From: Candidatus Bathyarchaeota archaeon
Lineage (GTDB): Archaea > Thermoproteota > Bathyarchaeia > Bathyarchaeales > SOJC01
Direction of reading: 5' to 3'
Length of the DNA stretch: 6,628 bases
Assembly (NCBI GenBank): GCA_030608925.1
Contig: JAUWDF010000041.1
Span: forward strand, 1 to 6,628
Positions within the stretch are counted from its first letter, which is position 1. Each line of letters begins with the position of its first letter. This document shows positions 1 through 4,496 of the stretch, in pieces. The notes under the pieces were generated by a model. It searched no databases. It saw only the letters and a list, made by a program, of their open reading frames with translations, and was not told where the DNA came from. Both the position numbers and the translations under genes were made by a program.

Positions 1-348
1 AAGGAAGGCGTTGAAAGAATTCAAGAGATTTTATCGGTTGAAGGAATAGATTTCATCTACATAGGCAAAATGGATATGGCTCTGTCTTATGGAGTTCCAT
101 TTGAACCACGAGCTGGAAAAGATGCCCCGATTATCGAGAAAGCAGTGGAGCAAATATGCTCTGAATGCAGAAAACGGGGAATACCTGTAAGGTTCAGTGT
201 TGGACGGACTACGGAAGAAATCGTTAAAAATATGAAGAAATGGCAGCCTAGAGGGCGGTCTCATCTTTTCATGGTAGACGACTTAGCTCTTCTAATAGAA
301 GGCGCTGAACACTACGTTAAATCATTAAAAAAAGGCTTGAGGAAATAA
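1..348 (+). CDS. HpcH/HpaI-family aldolase, C-terminal part (5' end outside window)
   Basis: The reading frame is open from base 1 and ends at TAA 346-348, giving 115 C-terminal residues. Residues 15-31 (GIDFIYIGKMDMALSYG) match the 'GxDxxxIGxxDLxxSLG' stretch of the HpcH/HpaI aldolase/citrate lyase beta family, TIM-barrel class II aldolases that cleave or form 2-keto-3-hydroxy acids using a divalent metal. The following helix, the GIPVRFSVG strand and the C-terminal 'hxxhDDxALLxxGAE' segment also fit the end of that barrel. The family is usually about 250 residues, so roughly the N-terminal half, with the catalytic base and metal ligands, lies to the left. The usual P of 'IGPxD' is K here. 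The substrate cannot be told from this fragment. The family call is fairly sure; the specific reaction is not. Confidence 0.82.
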   Translation, partial: KEGVERIQEILSVEGIDFIYIGKMDMALSYGVPFEPRAGKDAPIIEKAVEQICSECRKRGIPVRFSVGRTTEEIVKNMKKWQPRGRSHLFMVDDLALLIEGAEHYVKSLKKGLRK

Positions 349-363
349 TAAGGGTGTAAAAAT

Positions 364-391
364 AGTAGGTTTTAACTGTTTGAAACCTGCT
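364..391. terminator. Hairpin between convergent genes, possible bidirectional terminator
   Basis: AGTAGGTTT (364-372) pairs with AAACCTGCT (383-391) over nine pairs, one of them G-U on the + reading, with a 10-base loop. Read on the - strand, the stem is followed directly by TATTTTTA, as expected for a terminator of the coiled-coil gene. On the + strand it is followed by GGTTTTATGG. It lies 16 bases after the aldolase stop codon. The structure is seen in the sequence; termination is inferred. Confidence 0.45.
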
Positions 392-500
392 GGTTTTATG
401 GCATCTTGATTCATTAAAGAGAATTGGAATGCTCTGTGGAAACCTATGCTTGTCGCTCCTCTAGTAGATGTTTACTGCAGCTTAGTTCCTGTTTTCCCTT

Positions 501-890
501 TTAGAAAAACCTGCGTTTCTTCTTTGGCTCTTCGCTTTCGGGCTGTGGATTCTCAGGAGCCATTCCAGGCTCCATTACTACAATTTCTTCTTGAGGCTTT
601 TCATCTGGTTGCTCTTGGGCTTCTTTAGGAGTAGCAGATTCTTCTTGTGGCTCACTCATTTTTTCTTCAAGCCCCTTAAGCCTAGCCTCAAGCTTATCAA
701 TAGCTCCACGTTTTTCATTGACTTTGTCTTCCAATTCTTTGATCGCTTTTTGTTCCTCATGAAGTACCATTTTCTTCTCAAGCATCTGGATTTTTTCATC
801 CAGAGTCCTTTCTTTCTCTTCCAATGAATGGAACTCGTTTTCGAGTTGAGTTTTCTTCATTTGAAGTTCTTCTAGCTCTTGTTGGCTCAT
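501..890 (-). CDS. Coiled-coil protein with acidic tail and KKKRRFF C-terminus
   Basis: This is a 129-residue protein with no recognised enzyme domain. Residues 1-79 are rich in E, K and L with heptad-like spacing of L/I/M and no proline, which indicates a long helical coiled coil. Residues 80-122 form an acidic P/E/Q-rich, presumably disordered linker. The last seven residues are KKKRRFF, a basic-aromatic tip. There is no signal peptide or membrane segment, so it should be cytosolic. ATG at 890 is preceded seven bases upstream by GAGTG (898-902), a weak ribosome binding site; a better AGGAG (908-912) is too far away to serve it. The gene stands alone, convergent with the aldolase gene. The function is unknown. 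The charge layout suggests a scaffold or adaptor whose tail docks to a partner, which is inference only. Confidence 0.72.
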   Translation of the reverse strand: MSQQELEELQMKKTQLENEFHSLEEKERTLDEKIQMLEKKMVLHEEQKAIKELEDKVNEKRGAIDKLEARLKGLEEKMSEPQEESATPKEAQEQPDEKPQEEIVVMEPGMAPENPQPESEEPKKKRRFF

Positions 891-945
891 TAGATTTCAC
901 TCAAATGCTCCTACACCAACTGAAAATAAGTAGGTTATGAAATCG

Positions 946-966
946 AAATTAATATTAAAAATATAC
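946..966 (-). promoter_or_regulatory. Candidate TATA region of the coiled-coil gene
   Basis: Read on the - strand, this is TGTATATTTTTAATATTAA, lying 56-76 bases before the ATG at 890. A TATA box here would start transcription near 925-940 and leave a leader of roughly 35-50 bases that includes the GAGTG ribosome binding site. The run is generally AT-rich, so the exact box cannot be fixed. Confidence 0.35.
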
Positions 967-1009
967 ACTAAACTTTGGCGAGTGCAAAAACCAGAGCGAG
1001 GAACTCATA

Positions 1010-1016
1010 CGCGCGC
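1010..1016. repeat. Alternating CG tract (CGCGCGC), intergenic
   Basis: CGCGCGC, flanked by CATA and AGTA, stands out in AT-rich intergenic sequence. It is one of three (GC)n tracts in the window, all outside genes (see also 2856-2864 and 5942-5949). No TATA box sits at a suitable distance from this copy. Confidence 0.55.
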
Positions 1017-1143
1017 AGTATCTCCAATTACATTCGCATTCGTTCAAGATGAAATATCCTTCTAACCTAAAGTTATCATCTATCCATAATCTTAGCTGTT
1101 TAATCAATGCATCAGGTTACTTAAACCTCTAGAATAATGATAG

Positions 1144-1169
1144 AAATATTACTAGCAGAAAATATTACT
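1144..1169 (+). repeat. Direct repeat AAATATTACT, two copies 16 bases apart
   Basis: Perfect 10-base copies lie at 1144-1153 and 1160-1169, each preceded by AG or AGA. A partial third element, AAATATCAT, lies at 1187-1195. They sit about 50-75 bases before the possible start of the 218-codon ORF, so they could be regulator sites or TATA-like elements. The low sequence complexity here weakens the case. Confidence 0.4.
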
Positions 1170-1216
1170 CAAAAAATGTTATAGAAAATATCATAAATAA
1201 GGCTTAATTACGACTC

Positions 1217-1873
1217 TTGCACCAGTATCTATTGGAGAAGGCTCTGGAAGAAACCTCAATGAACTTTCTTGAGCTAATGTTGTCGCAGTGCTTGAAGGAT
1301 CGTAATCCACTTTTGGATCTGCAAGGCTCAGACAAAAGGGTTTTACAGATAGCGTGCGAGGACTTGATGAACTTCCTGAAGTTCCATTGGGGGTTGATTG
1401 GCAAAGAATACGGTGATTATGACCTAGTTGAAAAAATCCACAAGTATTTCGAAGATAATTCTGAAGAGTTTTCAGAATTCCTCCGTATTTGGTCAGGTTT
1501 ATGGATGAATAAGTGGGGAAAAAGAGTCAAACTTCTAATCGGAAATGAAGGCTCCTCCCAATGGTCAAAAGTCAATAGAAAATTAAAGAATTCAGAGGTT
1601 TTGTGGAAGCAACTAGCCAGACGTGAAGAAATGAAGGATATGCTGGTTGAATCCCTGATTAGAAATGGTGAGATCTGCGGAACAACAATCATGGCTGAAA
1701 ATCTACTGAAACTTGAACTAGAATCCTCAAAAGAACAGGATAAATGGAGAAGTGAGCAGGAACGAGTTCTAGGAATCGTCAATGTGACTTTACGCAAAGC
1801 CAGACAGTTATCCTATAGCAAAGGACCCCTGATTTTTGTCAGAATAGATAAAAAATACTTCGCAATGCACTGA
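1217..1873 (+). CDS. Hypothetical protein, tryptophan-rich and largely helical
   Basis: I do not recognise this family. The frame encodes up to 218 residues and ends at TGA 1871-1873. From TTG 1217 there is no ribosome binding site, but an AT-rich box (AAAATATC, 1185-1192) lies about 25-30 bases upstream, so a leaderless TTG start is possible. ATG 1259 (residue 15) has GGAAG nine bases upstream and is a good alternative. The protein has seven tryptophans (W58, W92, W96, W100, W116, W130, W177), three within residues 92-100 (WSGLWMNKW). It has long charged amphipathic helices at about 66-100 and 125-185 and a short strand-like end, GPLIFVRI. There is no signal peptide, membrane segment or zinc motif. 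It is convergent with the L37e gene 32 bases away. The antisense frame at 1417-1797 is long too, but its composition is serine-rich and it lacks any ribosome binding site. Confidence 0.6.
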   Translation: MHQYLLEKALEETSMNFLELMLSQCLKDRNPLLDLQGSDKRVLQIACEDLMNFLKFHWGLIGKEYGDYDLVEKIHKYFEDNSEEFSEFLRIWSGLWMNKWGKRVKLLIGNEGSSQWSKVNRKLKNSEVLWKQLARREEMKDMLVESLIRNGEICGTTIMAENLLKLELESSKEQDKWRSEQERVLGIVNVTLRKARQLSYSKGPLIFVRIDKKYFAMH

Positions 1874-1874
1874 T

Positions 1875-1894
1875 TATCCATCTTCTAATGGAGA
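1875..1894. terminator. Weak hairpin between convergent genes
   Basis: TATCCAT (1875-1881) and ATGGAGA (1888-1894) can pair with one mismatch around a six-base loop. It occupies most of the 32-base gap between the 218-codon ORF and the L37e gene. There is no T-run on either side, so a terminator role is only suggested by position. Confidence 0.22.
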
Positions 1895-1905
1895 ATAGCT
1901 TCAGT

Positions 1906-2094
1906 TCACCTTGTTCTAGCACCTTGCAGTGTCTTGGTGCGCCAAGAATAATTTCTCAAGGTGGTTGATGCTCCATATCCACATGCAGAGCATCGTTTCT
2001 TCGTCATGTGGTAAGACCTTCTACCACATCTTCTACATTTAATGTGGACAAGCTTCTTCGAATGTTTTCCGAACGATGCTGTGCCCTTGACCAC
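1906..2094 (-). CDS. rpl37e: Large ribosomal subunit protein L37e
   Basis: This is a 62-residue zinc-ribbon protein of the archaeal/eukaryotic 50S/60S subunit. The N-terminus VKGTASFGKHSKK, the CRRCGRRSYH block and CSACGYG are all diagnostic of L37e. The zinc ligands are C20, C23, C35 and C38. The basic tail is normal for binding 23S rRNA. I chose GTG at 2094 because it gives the canonical MxKGTxSFGK start and has AGGTGA five bases upstream. The frame also opens at GTG 2103, which overlaps the Lsm stop codon (GTGA) but has no ribosome binding site and adds three untypical residues. It lies directly downstream of the Lsm gene, an order known from other archaea, and is surely co-transcribed and probably translationally coupled with it. 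Confidence 0.95.
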   Translation of the reverse strand: MVKGTASFGKHSKKLVHIKCRRCGRRSYHMTKKRCSACGYGASTTLRNYSWRTKTLQGARTR

Positions 2095-2099
2095 ATCTC

Positions 2100-2327
2100 T
2101 CACCTTGGAGGTGGGGAGATTATTACGACATTGTCGCCTCGGACGATAAGTATTCCAAGTTTCTTAGTGTTCTCAGGGTCTGTCGTATCTTCGGTTTCGT
2201 CAAGAACTAGATTCAGATGCTGGTCGAAACCTTTCAGTTTTGCCCTAAGGCTCTTGCCACCCTTCAACCGAACAAGAACTGTTTTCCCAAGGCTTTCTTG
2301 GAGTATCTGCGTTGTCATTTCGCTCAT
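2100..2327 (-). CDS. Archaeal Sm-like protein (Lsm/SmAP)
   Basis: This 75-residue Sm-fold protein is of the type that forms heptameric rings binding U-rich RNA. The Sm1 motif covers about residues 14-42: VRLKGGKSLRAKLKGF, then DQHLN with the RNA-loop residues D35, H37 and N39. Sm2 is at about 59-71, with V62-R63-G64-D65 as the 'RGD' loop. The length and the short PPPR tail match archaeal SmAP1. I chose ATG 2327 because GAGGGG (2333-2338) lies five bases upstream and the predicted transcript start leaves a leader of about 24 bases. The frame extends to ATG 2345, but that codon has no ribosome binding site. It is the first gene of the Lsm-L37e operon; its TGA overlaps the ribosome binding site region of L37e. 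The likely role is RNA processing or chaperoning. Confidence 0.95.
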   Translation of the reverse strand: MSEMTTQILQESLGKTVLVRLKGGKSLRAKLKGFDQHLNLVLDETEDTTDPENTKKLGILIVRGDNVVIISPPPR

Positions 2328-2374
2328 TAAAGCCCCTCTGTTCATTGTATCTTTTATTAGGTGAAAACATTAAT

Positions 2375-2384
2375 CATTTAAATG
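2375..2384 (-). promoter_or_regulatory. Candidate TATA box of the Lsm-L37e operon
   Basis: CATTTAAATG is a perfect 10-base palindrome with a TTTAAAT core. About 25 bases downstream on the - strand is position 2350-2355, which would give a leader of about 24-28 bases to ATG 2327. This spacing favours that start over ATG 2345. Confidence 0.5.
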
Positions 2385-2475
2385 TATCTATGTGTTTTTT
2401 ATCCGTGATATTTAGCTTCGAGAACCGCCATTTCTCTGCTCTAGAAAGCTTTCGTTTATTATCTGATTCATAGGC

Positions 2476-2495
2476 GCTAAAGTTTATTAATTAGC
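2476..2495 (+). promoter_or_regulatory. Candidate TATA box of the small zinc protein gene, flanked by an inverted repeat
   Basis: TTTATTAA at 2483-2490 is TATA-like and about 85-90 bases before ATG 2575, predicting transcription from about 2513. The inverted repeat GCTAA (2476-2480) and TTAGC (2491-2495) brackets it with a 10-base gap. The rest of 2346-2574 holds no gene that I can see. Confidence 0.4.
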
Positions 2496-2558
2496 CAATC
2501 AGATGGTAGTCTCGCAGAAATTAGCTTTTCAATGGAAACTAGTTCTGCCATAACGAAT

Positions 2559-2566
2559 AGGAGGTG
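2559..2566 (+). promoter_or_regulatory. Strong ribosome binding site (AGGAGGTG)
   Basis: AGGAGGTG is a full match to the complement of the archaeal 16S rRNA 3' end. It lies eight bases before ATG 2575. It fixes the start of the short gene and is good evidence that this gene is translated. Confidence 0.9.
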
Positions 2567-2574
2567 CAGCCCAT

Positions 2575-2730
2575 ATGTCCTATGGAAGAGAACCGAGAGA
2601 AATGCATAAAGCAGTGTGTGCCGATTGCAACAAAGAGTGCGAGGTTCCATTCAAACCCGACCCAAGTAGACCCGTCTACTGTAGGGATTGTTGGTCCAAG
2701 AGAAGAGGTCCAAGCAGAGGAAGATATTAG
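2575..2730 (+). CDS. CxxC-x17-CxxC zinc-binding small protein
   Basis: This 51-residue protein starts at ATG 2575 behind a full-strength ribosome binding site and ends at TAG 2728-2730. It has C15-x2-C18, exactly 17 residues, then C36-x2-C39, plus an extra C22. This matches the small CxxC-x17-CxxC family, whose members typically read MHKA(V/T)CxxCGKxCEVPFKP...RPVYCxxC. Residues M10-A13, C22-P28 and R32-W40 fit that pattern closely. The tail KRRGPSRGRY is basic with RG repeats and could bind nucleic acid. The fold is probably a small zinc ribbon; the cellular role is not known. It has its own candidate promoter and terminator, so it is probably monocistronic. Confidence 0.88.
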   Translation: MSYGREPREMHKAVCADCNKECEVPFKPDPSRPVYCRDCWSKRRGPSRGRY

Positions 2731-2731
2731 A

Positions 2732-2799
2732 TCTCGATAGTGTTCGAGACTCAAAAGGAGTTTAAGCAACAACCTTTTTTCAACCCATCTTTTGTTTTT
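2732..2799 (+). terminator. Terminator of the small zinc protein gene: hairpin plus oligo-T tracts
   Basis: TCTCGA (2732-2737) pairs perfectly with TCGAGA (2744-2749) around a six-base loop, starting one base after the stop codon. A second, overlapping option is ACTC (2749-2752) with GAGT (2758-2761). Oligo-T runs follow at 2775-2780, 2790-2793 and 2795-2799. Archaeal RNA polymerase terminates at such T tracts, so the tracts alone may be enough. Confidence 0.62.
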
Positions 2800-2819
2800 G
2801 CACGAAAAATCCTACTACC

Positions 2820-2841
2820 CTTGAAATCAAGACTTTATTTA
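2820..2841 (+). promoter_or_regulatory. Candidate promoter of the 140-residue protein gene
   Basis: TTTATTTA (2834-2841) is TATA-like and predicts a transcript start near 2864, leaving a leader of about 64 bases. Immediately upstream is the inverted repeat CTTGA-AA-TCAAG (2820-2831), which could be a regulator site beside the TATA box. Confidence 0.4.
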
Positions 2842-2855
2842 CACTATCGATTCAT

Positions 2856-2864
2856 GCGCGCGCG
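2856..2864. repeat. Alternating GC tract (GCGCGCGCG) at a predicted transcript start
   Basis: Nine alternating G/C bases, extended by flanking alternating purine-pyrimidine bases (ATGCGCGCGCGT), lie 15-23 bases after the candidate TATA box and so fall at the predicted transcript start of the next gene. Confidence 0.6.
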
Positions 2865-2900
2865 TAGACCAAGCGCTGCTAGAGCGAAAACATTTAGATG

Positions 2901-2910
2901 ATGACGTCAT
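2901..2910 (+). promoter_or_regulatory. Perfect palindrome ATGACGTCAT in the leader
   Basis: This 10-base perfect palindrome lies four bases before the AAGGAGG ribosome binding site of the TTG-start gene. It could be a protein-binding site or a short RNA hairpin. ATGATGA (2898-2904) also resembles a box C, but no matching box D follows. Confidence 0.4.
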
Positions 2911-2913
2911 ACT

Positions 2914-2920
2914 AAGGAGG
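2914..2920 (+). promoter_or_regulatory. Strong ribosome binding site deciding a TTG start
   Basis: AAGGAGG ends seven bases before TTG 2928. It is the reason for accepting the non-ATG start; the next ATG in frame (2976) has no comparable site. Confidence 0.85.
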
Positions 2921-2927
2921 AAAGGAT

Positions 2928-3350
2928 TTGGGAAAGAGATTATCGAGTAAAGCAGCTGCAATCGTAAAAGAGAAGATGTTTTCCAGTCTAAGTCTTCATT
3001 ATTCTATTGTGGCAAATTCTCTATATGATATTGGTGGAAAAAGAGTCAATGTTAAAATCACTTCTAAAAGAAAGACTGGTCGCTACTGGTTTAATATCCA
3101 AAGAAAGAATGTTCATTCTTATATTTGGATCTGTTATATTCCTACTCAACAAACTGTCGAAGCATTCTACTGGATACCTGCAACGGAAATGTGGTCCTAT
3201 ATCAATAGAAGTGCCTACAAGGATAGAACATGGGAGAGAACTGGTCGCCCAATCCCCAACTTCGAAATTGACACTAAGAAAGACTTGTACATAGGTGGAC
3301 CGAAAGCTAGAATATCAATAAAACGCTTTCGAGATCAGGTTCTGACCTAA
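2928..3350 (+). CDS. Hypothetical protein, possible degenerate restriction-fold (PD-(D/E)XK-like) domain
   Basis: This is a 140-residue protein of no family I can name with confidence. TTG 2928 is set by AAGGAGG seven bases upstream; TAA ends it at 3348-3350. Residues 1-30 look helical. Then come strands at 32-45 (YDIGGKRVNVKI), 51-58 (GRYWFNIQ), 64-71 (SYIWICYI) and 78-84 (EAFYWIP), followed by a helix and a basic tail. The order D34, strand, N42-x-K44, then 'Y-I-W-I-C-Y-I-P' and 'F-Y-W-I-P' resembles the core of nuclease-like PD-(D/E)XK domains, with N in place of the usual E/D/Q. That likeness is inference; if right, the site may be inactive. The protein is basic and aromatic, with no membrane segment. 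The PP-loop gene follows 62 bases later with no terminator visible between. Confidence 0.8.
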   Translation: MGKRLSSKAAAIVKEKMFSSLSLHYSIVANSLYDIGGKRVNVKITSKRKTGRYWFNIQRKNVHSYIWICYIPTQQTVEAFYWIPATEMWSYINRSAYKDRTWERTGRPIPNFEIDTKKDLYIGGPKARISIKRFRDQVLT

Positions 3351-3412
3351 AATCGTACGCTGGAAGGAGATTAGAAGAATAGATAAGAGCAGGGAAATGC
3401 AGAAGGTCTTGT

Positions 3413-4393
3413 ATGAAGGCGCTTGCGTTACTATCAGGTGGTTTGGATAGCACACTTGCAGCGAAGTTAATCCAAGAACAAGGAATCTCCATAACCGCAT
3501 TGAACTTTACTTCTCCTTTCTGTCTTTGCGGCAAAAACGGATGCGGAGCAGTTGGAGTAGCCAAACAACTCAAACTACCTATCAAAATAATACCCGTGGG
3601 TACAGACTATCTACAAGTAGTTAGAAATCCCAAGCACGGCTACGGAAGAAACATGAACCCATGTATTGACTGCCGAATTTTCATGTTAAAAAAAGCCAAG
3701 AAATACGCTGCTGAAATAGGAGCATCCTTCCTTTTCACTGGAGAAGTCCTAAATCAACGTCCAATGTCTCAATATAAAAAAGCCTTAGACATCATTGAGA
3801 AAGAAACCAACTTGAAAGATAAAATACTGAGACCCCTGTCAGCAGAGCTACTTCCTGAAACAGAAGCTGAAAGAGAAGGATGGGTTAATAGAGAAAAACT
3901 ACTGGGAATCAAGGGCAGATCCAGAAAGAAACAGATGGAACTGGCTAAAGAACTCGACCTCAAGGATTATCCATGTCCTTCTGGAGGATGCCTATTAACC
4001 TACAAAGAGTTCGCAGACAAAATCCGAGACCTATTCAATCATAAGAAAAACATCAGAATCAAAGACATCAACCTCCTAAAAATAGGCAGACATTTCCGAC
4101 TTGGAAAAAACAAAATAATTGTAGGCAGGAACGAGTCTGAAAACGAACAGTTAGAGAAAATGAAAGAAAAAAATGACTACTGCTTTGAAGTACCAAATTG
4201 TGGCAGCCCCATTACACTGTTACAGGGGCCAAAAACTAAGAAAGCAATTGAAAAAGCGGCAGGTTTAACATTACGTTACTCAGACGAAAAAACAGAAAAA
4301 GCTAAAGTATCTTATGGCACAAATAAAAGAGACCAGCACATTATTGCTATTCGCATGAATGATCATGAGATAGAAAAACTCCGTATAAAATAA
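3413..4393 (+). CDS. PP-loop ATPase, tRNA-thiolation type (ThiI/MnmA-like) with NFACT-R-like C-terminal domain
   Basis: This 326-residue protein has an N-terminal adenylating PP-loop, LLSGGLDSTLA (S8, G9, G10, D12, S13), which in ThiI, MnmA and relatives activates the tRNA uridine with ATP before sulfur insertion. A Cys-rich stretch FCLCGKNGC (C37, C39, C44) follows. NPCIDCR (C84, C87) sits where MnmA has its catalytic PCxxC. A second pair is CPSGGC (C188, C193). The C-terminal part (about 226-247: RHFRLGKNKIIVGRNESEN) resembles the NFACT-R_2 RNA-binding domain attached to such proteins. Seven cysteines in these three clusters could hold an Fe-S cluster, as in TtuA and archaeal ThiI; this is inference. 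ATG 3413 has AGAAGGT five bases upstream. The target uridine cannot be told, and it lacks the THUMP domain of true ThiI. Confidence 0.85.
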   Translation: MKALALLSGGLDSTLAAKLIQEQGISITALNFTSPFCLCGKNGCGAVGVAKQLKLPIKIIPVGTDYLQVVRNPKHGYGRNMNPCIDCRIFMLKKAKKYAAEIGASFLFTGEVLNQRPMSQYKKALDIIEKETNLKDKILRPLSAELLPETEAEREGWVNREKLLGIKGRSRKKQMELAKELDLKDYPCPSGGCLLTYKEFADKIRDLFNHKKNIRIKDINLLKIGRHFRLGKNKIIVGRNESENEQLEKMKEKNDYCFEVPNCGSPITLLQGPKTKKAIEKAAGLTLRYSDEKTEKAKVSYGTNKRDQHIIAIRMNDHEIEKLRIK

Positions 4394-4405
4394 CACCTCG
4401 AACAC

Positions 4406-4425
4406 AAAGCGTACGCGCTTTTTTT
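4406..4425 (+). terminator. Compact hairpin with T-run after the PP-loop gene
   Basis: AAAGCG (4406-4411) pairs with CGCTTT (4416-4421) around a TACG tetraloop, and a seven-T run spans 4419-4425. It begins 13 bases after the PP-loop stop codon. The core GCGTACGC (4409-4416) is itself a palindrome. It has the form of a classic intrinsic terminator and separates this transcript from nadA. Confidence 0.68.
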
Positions 4426-4431
4426 CGCAAG

Positions 4432-4438
4432 ATTTATA
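4432..4438 (+). promoter_or_regulatory. Candidate TATA box of nadA
   Basis: ATTTATA, just after the preceding terminator, is the only clear TATA-like box in the 103-base gap. It predicts a start near 4462, giving a leader of about 35 bases to ATG 4497 or about 53 bases to TTG 4515. Confidence 0.45.
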
Positions 4439-4496
4439 CCAATCCCACCTGCTTTCAAATCTGCACCAACCTGACTAAGTATGCAATCCCAAAACA

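Larger units (their letters stand above)
891..1216. other. 326-base AT-rich intergenic stretch without a recognised gene
   Basis: This divergent intergenic region lies between the coiled-coil gene (-) and the 218-codon ORF (+). It holds a TATA-like run for the - gene (946-966), a GC-alternating tract (1010-1016), a small inverted repeat AGGTT-N5-AACCT (1114-1128) and direct repeats of AAATATTACT (1144-1169). An open stretch of about 50 codons from around 974 to the TAG at 1131-1133 has no upstream start codon and no family resemblance. I see no tRNA, box C/D RNA or RNase P signature. A small RNA cannot be excluded by eye. Confidence 0.5.

Noticed and set aside
974..1133. About 50 open codons on the + strand (reads FGECKNQSEELIRAQ... 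to TAG 1131-1133)
   Set aside because: There is no start codon upstream of the one internal ATG, no ribosome binding site and no recognisable family; the length is expected by chance.
1417..1797. 126-codon frame on the - strand inside the 218-codon ORF
   Set aside because: It has a serine/phenylalanine-rich composition typical of antisense reading and no ribosome binding site or family resemblance. The + frame is longer and has a normal charged-helix composition.
2732..2752. TTCGAGA with flanking bases resembling a tRNA T-loop
   Set aside because: The five-base T-stem does not pair and no acceptor, D or anticodon arms are present; it is better read as the terminator hairpin.
2898..2904. ATGATGA resembling a box C of a C/D small RNA
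   Set aside because: No CTGA box D follows at a suitable distance, and the site lies in an mRNA leader next to a ribosome binding site.
3364..3371. AAGGAGAT, a strong ribosome-binding-like sequence between the 140-residue gene and the PP-loop gene
   Set aside because: No ATG, GTG or TTG lies at a usable distance downstream; the PP-loop gene uses AGAAGGT before ATG 3413.
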